The notes under the pieces: model-generated
What the model was told of the DNA's origin: nothing
Seen by the model: the letters and a program-made list of their open reading frames with translations, nothing else
Database searches by the model: none
Source of the DNA: Sphingobacterium haloxyli
GTDB taxonomy: Bacteria; Bacteroidota; Bacteroidia; Sphingobacteriales; Sphingobacteriaceae
Length of the DNA: 64,000 nucleotides
Assembly (NCBI RefSeq): GCF_002980525.1
Contig: NZ_PVBQ01000003.1
Span: 248,001-312,000, forward strand
Direction of reading: 5' to 3'
Shown: piece after piece, positions 51,326-59,915 of the stretch
How the letters are laid out: every line of letters begins with the position of its first letter
Numbering within the stretch: position 1 is the stretch's first letter
Translations under genes and position numbers: made by a program

Positions 51326-53650
51326 ATGAACAATGTGTGGGTGACCATTTTCTTGTTACTAGGTTGTGTTCCGGTATTTGCGCAGCAGGTTGTGCTAAGT
51401 GGAACAGTACGGGATGGTGAATCGGGCGAAACGCTAATAGGAGCTGTCGTAGCAATTGACACTAATACCGGTCAACAAGCCGTTAGTACCAATGCTTATG
51501 GATTTTACTCCTTGACACTACCAGCAGGAAGGCATCGGGTGATCTTTAGCTACGTAGGATACCAGACTTATGTCGAAGAGATCGAACTTGACGCCAATAG
51601 GAGATTGCACACAAATCTCCGCAAAACGGAAAATGAACTCGAGGAGGTAGTGGTATCGGCAAAAAGGAAAGACGATAACGTAACGAATCCGCAGATGGGG
51701 GTACTCAACTTCACCATGGAAGAGGTGAAGAATGTACCGGTTGTTTTTGGCGAAAAGGACTTGTTGAAGACTATACAATTATTACCCGGCGTACAAAGCG
51801 GGGGCGAAGGGTCTTCTAATTTTTATGTTCGTGGTGGTGGTGGTGATCAAAATCTTATTTTGCTCGACGAGGCTACTGTTTACAACGCTTCTCATTTGCT
51901 GGGCTTTTTCTCGACATTCAATTCTGATGCCATTAAGGATGTGCAATTATATAAAGGAGGGATTCCGGCGCAGTTTGGCGGCCGCATTTCGTCTGTTTTA
52001 GACATCGCTATGATGGATGGCAACCAAAAGAAGTTTGTAACTGAGGGAGGAGTAGGTTTGATCGCTTCTCGTCTAAAAGTGGAAGGGCCTTTGGTTAAGG
52101 ACAAGAGTTCGTTTATGATCAGCGGACGCCGCACTTACGCGGATATGTTTTTAAAGCTTTCGAACGATGAAGATGTCAATAAAAGCAAGCTTTACTTTTA
52201 TGATCTAAACGCAAAACTCAATTTCCGTTTTAACGATAAAAATACACTTTATCTATCTGGATATTTTGGCAAAGATGACTTAGGGTATTCTGATCTTTTT
52301 AATTTTGATTGGGGTAATGCGACGGCGACGGTGCGATGGAACCGTATTTTTAGTGATAAATTGTTTAGTAACACGTCGTTGATTTACAGTGATTTTAACT
52401 ATCGTGTGCAGGTGTCGAGCGATGATACTGATTTTGGCATTGCATCGAAAATTCGTAACTGGAATTTAAAACAGGACTTTTCATACTATCAAAATCCAGT
52501 AAGCACTTGGCGTTTTGGTGCGCACGTCTTGCAACAGTCCATTTATCCGGCGAGTATAACAGCGGGAGAAAATACATCGGTTAATGATGTGAATGTAGAT
52601 AACCGCCAAGGAATAGAGCTGGCAGCCTACGTTTCGCACACCTGGAAGCCGGCTGATTGGCTATCTTTGCTGTATGGTGTGCGTCTTACGGATTTTATGG
52701 TAATGGGGCCGGGAACTTTTTACGCTTATGACGAAGACGGCGAGCCTCTAGGAGAACAGTATTATGGAAAGGGTGCTGTGGCTAAGCATTACTTAAATAT
52801 CGAACCTCGTTTTTCAGCCAGTTTTTTGCTAAGTGAGCGGCATAGTATCAAAGCATCGTATAATCGTATAGCGCAGAACCTACATCAGTTAACGAATACG
52901 ACGTCGAGTTTGCCGACGGATCAATACGTGGTAAGCAGTCTGAATATCAAACCCCAAATCGCTGACCAGATCGCGATCGGGTACTTCCGAAATTTCAGGA
53001 ACAACCGTTACGAATTCTCCTTAGAAACCTATTATAAGCATATGGACAACCAGATAGATTTCCGGAACGGAGCAGATTTACAGGCAAACCAGTATTTAGA
53101 AGGAGATCTATTGTACGGCGTTGGACGAGCTTATGGTTTGGAAGCATATCTTCGAAAGAACACGGGGCGGCTGAATGGTTGGGTAAGTTATACGCTGGCA
53201 AAAAGCGAACGAAAGTTTGATGAGATTGATGGTGGGCAGTGGTTTAGAGCCCGTCAGGATCGAACGCATGACGTTTCTGTGGTAGGAATGTATGAGCTGT
53301 CGAAAAAATGGACGCTTGGAGCGACCTTCGTCTACCAGACGGGTAACGCAGTGACTTTTCCAAGTGGAAAATATGAGGTTGATGGCAAAACGATGTTCTA
53401 TTATACAGAAAGAAATGGTTACAGGATGCCCAATTATCATCGATTGGATTTTTCGGCGACGTATGAACCGCTACCTTCAAAGAAGCGTTTCCAATCCAGT
53501 TGGACATTTGGTGTATATAACGCGTATAATCGGCGGAATGCATACATCATCGACTTTCGGGAGAACGAAAGCAATACGAATATAACAGAGGCTTATAAAA
53601 TAGCGCTGTTCGGTATCATTCCATCGGTAACATGGAATTTCAAATTCTGA
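51326..53650 (+). CDS. TonB-dependent receptor with carboxypeptidase-like domain
   Basis: A 774-residue outer membrane receptor: signal peptide (about 1-19), CarboxypepD_reg-like domain (about 21-105, LSGTVRDGESGETLIGAVV), plug domain (about 115-225, with FYVRGGGGDQNLILLDEA) and beta-barrel. It lacks the longer SusC pattern and pairs with a DUF4249 lipoprotein downstream, a common Bacteroidota combination. The substrate is unknown. Confidence 0.93.
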   Translation: MNNVWVTIFLLLGCVPVFAQQVVLSGTVRDGESGETLIGAVVAIDTNTGQQAVSTNAYGFYSLTLPAGRHRVIFSYVGYQTYVEEIELDANRRLHTNLRKTENELEEVVVSAKRKDDNVTNPQMGVLNFTMEEVKNVPVVFGEKDLLKTIQLLPGVQSGGEGSSNFYVRGGGGDQNLILLDEATVYNASHLLGFFSTFNSDAIKDVQLYKGGIPAQFGGRISSVLDIAMMDGNQKKFVTEGGVGLIASRLKVEGPLVKDKSSFMISGRRTYADMFLKLSNDEDVNKSKLYFYDLNAKLNFRFNDKNTLYLSGYFGKDDLGYSDLFNFDWGNATATVRWNRIFSDKLFSNTSLIYSDFNYRVQVSSDDTDFGIASKIRNWNLKQDFSYYQNPVSTWRFGAHVLQQSIYPASITAGENTSVNDVNVDNRQGIELAAYVSHTWKPADWLSLLYGVRLTDFMVMGPGTFYAYDEDGEPLGEQYYGKGAVAKHYLNIEPRFSASFLLSERHSIKASYNRIAQNLHQLTNTTSSLPTDQYVVSSLNIKPQIADQIAIGYFRNFRNNRYEFSLETYYKHMDNQIDFRNGADLQANQYLEGDLLYGVGRAYGLEAYLRKNTGRLNGWVSYTLAKSERKFDEIDGGQWFRARQDRTHDVSVVGMYELSKKWTLGATFVYQTGNAVTFPSGKYEVDGKTMFYYTERNGYRMPNYHRLDFSATYEPLPSKKRFQSSWTFGVYNAYNRRNAYIIDFRENESNTNITEAYKIALFGIIPSVTWNFKF

Positions 53651-53655
53651 TTATT

Positions 53656-54480
53656 ATGAGTGCTAGACGTTATATTTATATCGTATGGATCTTTTTGTTT
53701 TTCGTGGCATGCGAAGAAAAAATTGATATTAACTTGAATGATGCGGATCCGCGGGTAGTAATCGAAGCGAATCTCTCTGATTTACAATCTACCCAACGTA
53801 TAAGGGTGTCTAAAACCGTTGCTTTTAATGACCCGGTTAACTCGCTGGGCGTAACGAATGCGCATGTACTTGTGGTAGACAGTAAAGGAAATCATCATGA
53901 TTTCCAGCATGAAGAGGGGGGGAGCTATGTCGCGATGAATTTCACACCGGTACCGGAGCAAGTTTATGGTTTATACGTGGAAGTCGATGGGGAACGCTTT
54001 CTATCTTCTTGCTATATGCCGCCCGCGGTAGCAGTAGATTCCACGGGTATTATTGAGGAAAGTATTTTTGGAGATAGTTATTATTTCGCAACATTTAAGT
54101 TTAACGACCCCCCTAATGAGCGGAACTATTATCGTTATGACGTTTCCATTAATGATATTGGCTTCCGTTTCTCTTCCGTGTTTCAAGATAAATTCAATGA
54201 TGGGTTGTACGTTACCCACCAGGTTTCTGATTTGGATACGGAATTGAAACCGGGGGATGTTATTACGGTGAGACGCTATTGCATAGACGAAAAGGTCTTT
54301 GATTATTGGAATGAATATCAAAGTACGAATCCCGGTTCCGCAGCCCCGGGGAACCCGACGTCTAATATTTCTAATAATGCCTTGGGTTATTTTTCTGTGG
54401 CCTCAGCGCAAGAATTTCAATTGCAAATTATGGATATGAATTTCGATTGGGATGGTCTTGATGATAGCATGTTGCGGTAA
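53656..54480 (+). CDS. DUF4249 domain-containing lipoprotein
   Basis: A 274-residue lipoprotein with signal peptide and lipobox ending at Cys (FFVACEE). DUF4249 begins at about residue 25 with INLNDADPRVVIEANLSD. Such proteins are found next to TonB-dependent receptors and are probably surface partners. The ATG at 53656 lies 5 nt past the receptor stop; an earlier ATG at 53632 overlaps it and would add eight residues. Confidence 0.88.
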   Translation: MSARRYIYIVWIFLFFVACEEKIDINLNDADPRVVIEANLSDLQSTQRIRVSKTVAFNDPVNSLGVTNAHVLVVDSKGNHHDFQHEEGGSYVAMNFTPVPEQVYGLYVEVDGERFLSSCYMPPAVAVDSTGIIEESIFGDSYYFATFKFNDPPNERNYYRYDVSINDIGFRFSSVFQDKFNDGLYVTHQVSDLDTELKPGDVITVRRYCIDEKVFDYWNEYQSTNPGSAAPGNPTSNISNNALGYFSVASAQEFQLQIMDMNFDWDGLDDSMLR

Positions 54481-54497
54481 GTTACCGCTGTGTTTAA

Positions 54498-54560
54498 AAA
54501 TTGCATATGCATTTCTGCTAAAATGCATATCCGTTTTTATCAAATTGCATATGCATTTTT
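54498..54560. terminator. Bidirectional terminator with repeated palindromes
   Basis: AAATTGCATATGCATTT occurs at 54498-54514 and again at 54542-54558, with AAAATGCATAT at 54520-54530 between. The middle copy can pair with either flank, giving two competing hairpins, each followed by T-rich sequence. It lies between converging genes. Confidence 0.65.
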
Positions 54561-54571
54561 GGTAAGACGAA

Positions 54572-55180
54572 CTACAATATGCCAAAACCATAACCTTTTT
54601 CTTGAAGATAGGTGATTACTTTAGGCAGTGCATATGATAGGCGGGGTAATGCTTTGATATTGTCGTGAAAAACGATAATGGAACCATTTTTCACGTGGCG
54701 AATTACATTCTGATAGCACTTTTGGGGACTTAGCTGCTCATCGAAATCTCCGGAGAGGACATCCCAAAAGACCACTTCGTATTTTTTGTGCAATACATTT
54801 AGCTGCGACTTTTTTGCTCTGGCATAAGGCGGACGAAATAAGGTTGTTCCTGTTAATTGTTGGCATTTTTCGATATTATCTAAGTATATGTTGTCCTCGG
54901 TATCCCAACCCCGTAAATGATTGTAGGTATGATTGCCGATTTGGTGCCCGTCTGCGAGGATGCGTTCGTAAATTAACCTGTTTTTCTCAATATTATCGCC
55001 TACGCAAAAAAAAGTGGCTTTGATGTGGTGTGCAGCGAGTGTATCCAATATAAAAGGTGTAACCTCGGGAATTGGCCCGTCATCGAATGTCAAATAGACC
55101 TTCTGTTCTTTTCGCGACTTATTGAATGTTACTTTTGGATAGTACCATCTTAAAAAAAAAGGTGCGGTTACAAAATACAT
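54572..55180 (-). CDS. Polysaccharide deacetylase (NodB homology)
   Basis: A 202-residue carbohydrate esterase 4 enzyme: VYLTFDDGPIPEVT with the catalytic and metal Asp pair, IGNHTYNHLRGW with the two metal His, FRPPYAR and a C-terminal SIIVFHDN. It removes N- or O-acetyl groups from glycans such as peptidoglycan or poly-N-acetylglucosamine. I start at the ATG at 55180; an in-frame TTG at 55207 would add nine residues. The N-terminus (FVTAPFFLRWYYP) may anchor it to the membrane. Confidence 0.9.
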   Translation of the reverse strand: MYFVTAPFFLRWYYPKVTFNKSRKEQKVYLTFDDGPIPEVTPFILDTLAAHHIKATFFCVGDNIEKNRLIYERILADGHQIGNHTYNHLRGWDTEDNIYLDNIEKCQQLTGTTLFRPPYARAKKSQLNVLHKKYEVVFWDVLSGDFDEQLSPQKCYQNVIRHVKNGSIIVFHDNIKALPRLSYALPKVITYLQEKGYGFGIL

Positions 55181-55239
55181 GTTGATAATATCAGAAATTT
55201 GTCCCAATTTTAAAAATCATTTTATGCTTAATTAATCAA

Positions 55240-56592
55240 ATGACAAAAAAAATATCCTATTATATTGTATTATTTTTCATATTGTTCATTATAGGGGCTC
55301 CCGGCGGATATGCGCAAGTAACATTACAAGAGGCTATTGAGACGACGCTCGAACGCAATCTACAAATTAAGCAAGCAGAATTCGGGTATCAAATAAGCGA
55401 GCAGGACCTTTATCAATCGAAATCGGAATTGTATCCAAATTTAAGTGTCGGTGCTGATAATGCTTATAATTATGGTCTGACGTTTGATCAGACCTCTGGT
55501 CAGCTGATTCGTGGAAATTTTTGGACAACAAATGCTGGGGCGCAGTTATCCTCGAGTATCGCTATATTTCAAGGTTTTCAAAAAATCAATCAAATCAAAG
55601 CGAATAAAATTCAGCTTACTATCGATGCGACAGAAGTTGAAAAAGTCAAAAACGATTTGGTCCTATCTGTGGTAACAAACTATTTGGAGGCCATTACAAA
55701 CGGGGAGCTGTATGAGGCAGCTCAGCAGCAAGTTAGGCTTTCGCGGGAGCAACTACGACAGGACAGCATACAATTTCAGGTGGGAAACAAAACGTTGGCA
55801 GATTTGGCACAGGCAGAAAACCAGGTGGCGACAGACGAATTGAATATTATGTCGTCGGAGAATGCTTATGAACTTTCGTTACTCAATTTAAAACAGCTCA
55901 TGGAACTATCTCCGGATACGACGTTTGGTTTAGAAAAACCTAGTATAGCGGATATTATGGCAGAGTATGCGGTTACTTCTTTCGATGATGTGTTTAGAAA
56001 AGCGTTGTTGTCTCAGCCGGCGATCGAACAGGCGAGTTATTATAAGGAGTTGGCTTTAAAAAATATTGACATTGCCAAAGGTGCTTATTACCCTACATTA
56101 AATCTATCCGCGGGATATGGAACAAATTATTCATCTCGGGCTTATGATATGATCACGCAGGAACAAATTCGATTTTTCGATCAAGTTAATGAGAATAAAT
56201 CGTTTCGCGGCGGCCTTTCATTACAGATCCCTATTTTTAACAACAACAGGACTAAGGTGGCCGTAAATAAAGCAAAGATAGGCTATTTGCAAGCAGAGAA
56301 TGAGGAGGCACTGGCGCGCCGGAATCTGGAAAAAACTATTGCGCAGGCTATTTTAGATTTGAGATCTGCCAACCGGCAATATTTCGCGTCTCAGGTAGCT
56401 TTTAATACATCTAAAGTCGCTTTTGAAACGATTAAGGAACGTTATGACGTGGGCATGGCTAATTCCATGGAAATGTTCACTGCTCAGACAAATATGAATA
56501 GTGCAGAATTTGAAATGATTCGTCGCAAATACGAAATGGTATTTCGCGGAAAGGTCATTGACTATTATATCGGAAACCCTATAACTTTTTAA
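55240..56592 (+). CDS. TolC-family outer membrane efflux protein
   Basis: A 450-residue TolC-like protein: signal peptide (about 1-25), then two OEP repeats (about 28-215 and 240-440) of long helices, with VTLQEAIETTLERNLQIKQAE at the start. It forms the outer-membrane channel of a tripartite efflux or secretion system. The periplasmic adaptor follows after 10 nt, but no inner-membrane pump gene follows in the window. Confidence 0.92.
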   Translation: MTKKISYYIVLFFILFIIGAPGGYAQVTLQEAIETTLERNLQIKQAEFGYQISEQDLYQSKSELYPNLSVGADNAYNYGLTFDQTSGQLIRGNFWTTNAGAQLSSSIAIFQGFQKINQIKANKIQLTIDATEVEKVKNDLVLSVVTNYLEAITNGELYEAAQQQVRLSREQLRQDSIQFQVGNKTLADLAQAENQVATDELNIMSSENAYELSLLNLKQLMELSPDTTFGLEKPSIADIMAEYAVTSFDDVFRKALLSQPAIEQASYYKELALKNIDIAKGAYYPTLNLSAGYGTNYSSRAYDMITQEQIRFFDQVNENKSFRGGLSLQIPIFNNNRTKVAVNKAKIGYLQAENEEALARRNLEKTIAQAILDLRSANRQYFASQVAFNTSKVAFETIKERYDVGMANSMEMFTAQTNMNSAEFEMIRRKYEMVFRGKVIDYYIGNPITF

Positions 56593-56602
56593 CTATATCT
56601 TC

Positions 56603-57916
56603 ATGGCAAAGAAAAAGAGCAACCTACCTAAAATATTGGTCATCTCTGCAGTAGTAATTTTGATACTGGTTGTAATAGGAAGTAAGTTCGGCTGGTTTGG
56701 TGATGGGGGAGTGCAACAGGTTGCAGTAGATGAGGTGGGAGAGAAAACCATCTCGGAACTTGTTTCGGCGAGTGGGAAGGTGCAACCGGAATTCGAAGTA
56801 AAATTGAGCTCGGAGGTTTCGGGCGAGATAATAGAACTGAATGTCCGAGAAGGGCAGGTTGTAAAAAAAGGAGATGTATTATGCCGTGTAAAACCGGACT
56901 TGTTACAATCCAGCTACGATCAAGTTGTGGCGATGGTTAGCCAACAAAAGGCCAACCTTGCTGCTGCACAGCAGATGTTAAAGCAACAAGAAGCGAGCTT
57001 GATCAACGCGGAAGCCATCTATAACCGAAGTTTAGAGCTTTTCAACAAAAAAGTGATATCTGCGTCGGAGATGGACAAAGCAAGGGCCGACTATGAGGTC
57101 GCACGCGCTACTGTGGAATCTCAACGTCAGCAGGTGGAAGCCTCCAGATTCGGGGTGAATCAATCGCAGGCGCAATTGCAGGAAGCAGGGAATAGCTTGT
57201 CCCGGACAACAATATATGCACCAGCGGATGGTGTGGTTTCTTTGTTGTCAATAGAACTCGGCGAGCGCGTGGTGGGTACAGCGCAGATGGCAGGGACGGA
57301 AATTATGCGTATCGCCAATATGTCCACCATGGAAGTGAATGTGGAAGTAAACGAAAATGATATTAACCGAGTAAGGGTGGGTAACGACGCTACGATAGAA
57401 GTAGACGCTTTCCAAGGACGTAAGTTTAAGGGGGTGGTAACCGAAATTTCAAGTTCTTCTACTTCTGCGGGTTCTGAAACGGTAGCAGCGACTGCCGAAC
57501 AAGTAACGAATTTCAGTGTGAAAGTACGTATTGAGGCCGCTTCTTATGAAGACTTGATAGATGAAGATAATAAAAACGCCTCTCCTTTTAAGCCCGGATT
57601 ATCTGCAACGGTGCAGGTTCATACAAAATCGGACAAAGGTCTCGTTGTACCCATTCAGGCAGTGACGGTGCGAGAAAATATCAATGACGCGGATTCTACA
57701 GACAATGCTGGCATAAAGGAATATGTATTTGTACTGAATGGAGACGTGGTAGATATGAAGGAGGTGACGACTGGTATCCAAGATGATAATAACATTATTG
57801 TTAAATCGGGACTAAAAGCTGGCGACAAGGTGGTGTCTAGGCCTTTCAATGCGATTTCCAAGATTTTGCAGGATGGTACACGAGTGAAGGAGGTCGAGGC
57901 GAGCGCCCTGAACTAA
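56603..57916 (+). CDS. HlyD/MacA-type periplasmic adaptor (membrane fusion protein)
   Basis: A 437-residue adaptor: one N-terminal membrane helix (about 10-28), split lipoyl/biotinyl-like domain (ELNVREGQVVKKGDVLCRV and TIYAPADGVVSLLSIELGERVV), a long coiled-coil hairpin (about 100-200) and beta-barrel domains behind. It resembles MacA-like partners of MacB ABC transporters. It probably works with the TolC protein encoded just upstream; the pump must be encoded elsewhere. Confidence 0.92.
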   Translation: MAKKKSNLPKILVISAVVILILVVIGSKFGWFGDGGVQQVAVDEVGEKTISELVSASGKVQPEFEVKLSSEVSGEIIELNVREGQVVKKGDVLCRVKPDLLQSSYDQVVAMVSQQKANLAAAQQMLKQQEASLINAEAIYNRSLELFNKKVISASEMDKARADYEVARATVESQRQQVEASRFGVNQSQAQLQEAGNSLSRTTIYAPADGVVSLLSIELGERVVGTAQMAGTEIMRIANMSTMEVNVEVNENDINRVRVGNDATIEVDAFQGRKFKGVVTEISSSSTSAGSETVAATAEQVTNFSVKVRIEAASYEDLIDEDNKNASPFKPGLSATVQVHTKSDKGLVVPIQAVTVRENINDADSTDNAGIKEYVFVLNGDVVDMKEVTTGIQDDNNIIVKSGLKAGDKVVSRPFNAISKILQDGTRVKEVEASALN

Positions 57917-57923
57917 AGATAGA

Positions 57924-58817
57924 ATGAAGAAATTGGCTCTCTTTTTCGGGATGAGCGAGAACGAACGCAGAGGTTTTCTTGTGCTGTCGATTCTTATTGT
58001 GCTGATGGCGGCTACCCCTTTTATATATAGTTTTTATGTTAGCAATACGAGGGACGATATTTTCCTGCTTTCTTCCCTAGTGGAGGAAGAGCGAAATATG
58101 CTTGGGGCGAATGAGGAAGGAAACCGCGGACCTCTTACGGAAGCAGAGAAACCGCCTTTTCCTTTCAATCCTAATAACTTAGCTGCGGAAAAATGGAAAA
58201 TGTTAGGATTTACCGAAAAGCAAATAAAAGTTATTAAAAATTATGAAGCTAAAGGTGGGCGATTCCGAACAAAAGCGGATGTCGCTAAAATTTATGTCAT
58301 TTCCGAAGAAGACTTTAGGCGGATAGCGCCGTATATTACCTTGCCCGAGACAGTTTCTACGCCACCGCCGAAGGTAGCTTCTTCACCCAATGGAAGGACC
58401 AAACCTTCGAACGCGAAAATAGTGCTTGACTTATCGATAGCGGACACCACTGCGTTGAAGAAGATTCATGGTATTGGTTCGGTACTCGCTGCGCGTATTG
58501 TAAAATTTCGTGATGCATTGGGTGGTTTTCATAGTATTGACCAGGTAAAAGAGGTATATGGTATTTCTGAAGAGCAATTCGTGAAGATGGAATCTTCTTT
58601 GACGTTGGGAGATAACCCTATTAGCAAGTGGGCCATAAATCACTTGTCTGTAGAGAGATTGACGCAACATCCTTATATCTCTCGCAAAGAGGCTACGCAT
58701 ATTGTACGGTACCGCGAGCAGCACGGTGCTTTTGCGTCGTTGGATGATTTAGAAAAGATGTATGCTTTAAATGACGATTTTTTACGTAAAATTGCACCTT
58801 ATTTGGAATTTAATTAA
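57924..58817 (+). CDS. ComEA-like helix-hairpin-helix protein
   Basis: A 297-residue protein with a membrane helix (about 17-37) and three HhH units near 90-145, 175-225 and 240-297. The middle one has the best DNA-binding hairpin, KKIHGIGSVLAARIVKFRDALGGF. ComEA proteins bind DNA at the envelope in natural transformation, but single multi-HhH proteins of this layout are common in Bacteroidota and their role is not settled. It starts 7 nt after the adaptor gene. Confidence 0.87.
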   Translation: MKKLALFFGMSENERRGFLVLSILIVLMAATPFIYSFYVSNTRDDIFLLSSLVEEERNMLGANEEGNRGPLTEAEKPPFPFNPNNLAAEKWKMLGFTEKQIKVIKNYEAKGGRFRTKADVAKIYVISEEDFRRIAPYITLPETVSTPPPKVASSPNGRTKPSNAKIVLDLSIADTTALKKIHGIGSVLAARIVKFRDALGGFHSIDQVKEVYGISEEQFVKMESSLTLGDNPISKWAINHLSVERLTQHPYISRKEATHIVRYREQHGAFASLDDLEKMYALNDDFLRKIAPYLEFN

Positions 58818-58822
58818 CGAGC

Positions 58823-59356
58823 ATGCTAGAAGAACGCCTTAAATCCGTGATTCGGGATATTCCCGATTTTCCGAAACCAGGAATTGTATTCAAAGATATT
58901 ACGCCGATTTTAAAGGATCAACAGCTCTGTGGAGAGATTGTCGACCAGTTGGTCAACTATCTGCAAGGAATTGAAATTGACGCTATCGCCGGAGTAGAGA
59001 GCCGCGGTTTCTTGTTTGGTATGCTCTTGGCCAACAGATTAGATGTCCCTTTTATTCCTATCCGGAAACAGGGCAAGTTGCCTTTTAACACGATATCGGA
59101 ATCTTATAAATTAGAATATGGACAAGCGACTATTGAAGTGCATGAAGATGCGCTTGCCCCGGGAAGTAAGGTGTTGATTCATGACGATTTGCTCGCTACA
59201 GGTGGAACGGTCGTGGCGGCTTCCAAACTATTGGAAAAACTGGGAGCAGATATCATTGGGTACGCGTTTATCATTAGTTTGGACTTCCTTCAGAGCGAAG
59301 GGCGTTTAACACGCTTCAGTGACCGGATAATTTCTCTAGCTCGGTTTGATGCTTAA
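58823..59356 (+). CDS. apt: Adenine phosphoribosyltransferase
   Basis: A 177-residue purine salvage enzyme that makes AMP from adenine and PRPP. IPDFPKPGIVFKDITPIL at the N-terminus, AGVESRGFLFG, and the PRPP-binding VLIHDDLLATGGT are all present. Length is typical. It is 5 nt after the ComEA-like gene. Its last 41 nt overlap the 3' end of the lipoprotein gene on the opposite strand. Confidence 0.96.
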   Translation: MLEERLKSVIRDIPDFPKPGIVFKDITPILKDQQLCGEIVDQLVNYLQGIEIDAIAGVESRGFLFGMLLANRLDVPFIPIRKQGKLPFNTISESYKLEYGQATIEVHEDALAPGSKVLIHDDLLATGGTVVAASKLLEKLGADIIGYAFIISLDFLQSEGRLTRFSDRIISLARFDA

Positions 59357-59915
59357 ATATCCCCTCGATGTAATAGTATTTATCTCCAAGGATTAAAACG
59401 GATTGATGCTTTTCCAAGCTGTATCCTTTATTCTTGGTATAGTGAAGTGTTTCGCGTGTGTCGTATAACGAATTTTGAATATTTCGTTGTATACGAAATG
59501 TAGCAGGTTCTCCATTGTCTCCATAAATTATTTCAACAAAAACGATATCAACTTTTGGATCTGAGGAAATTATTTTTACGCTGTTAGCTGTGCTATCTTT
59601 TTTTAACATGCCGGCATAAGCAGGCTTGTTTAAATCAATTGAGGCAAAACTAGACAGCTCATTTGCCCAATCCGTGATTTGTATTTCTTTGGTTTCGGAT
59701 AAGCTGTCCTTAACAACCGTTTTTTCTAAAAAAGGTTTCTCTTGGGTCAATTGTGCTATTTCCGTCTTAAAATATCCGGGAATATCGAAATACGTTTCTC
59801 TTGTTATTTTTTTGTCTTTTGGACTGGAGTTGCACGATATGTACAGCGCACTAACGACTACCGCCGTTATTGCGCTGCACCATGTGTTTTTTGTTTTATA
59901 CCAATACATTACCAC
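59316..59915 (-). CDS. Hypothetical lipoprotein
   Basis: A 199-residue protein with a signal peptide and lipobox YISC (about Cys28) followed by a charged linker. No domain I recognise. It overlaps gpmI upstream by 20 nt, so it is translationally coupled to it, and overlaps apt at its 3' end by 41 nt in convergent orientation. The C-terminal KYYYIEGIFKHQTELEKLSG is encoded within that overlap. Confidence 0.7.
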   Translation of the reverse strand: MVMYWYKTKNTWCSAITAVVVSALYISCNSSPKDKKITRETYFDIPGYFKTEIAQLTQEKPFLEKTVVKDSLSETKEIQITDWANELSSFASIDLNKPAYAGMLKKDSTANSVKIISSDPKVDIVFVEIIYGDNGEPATFRIQRNIQNSLYDTRETLHYTKNKGYSLEKHQSVLILGDKYYYIEGIFKHQTELEKLSGH

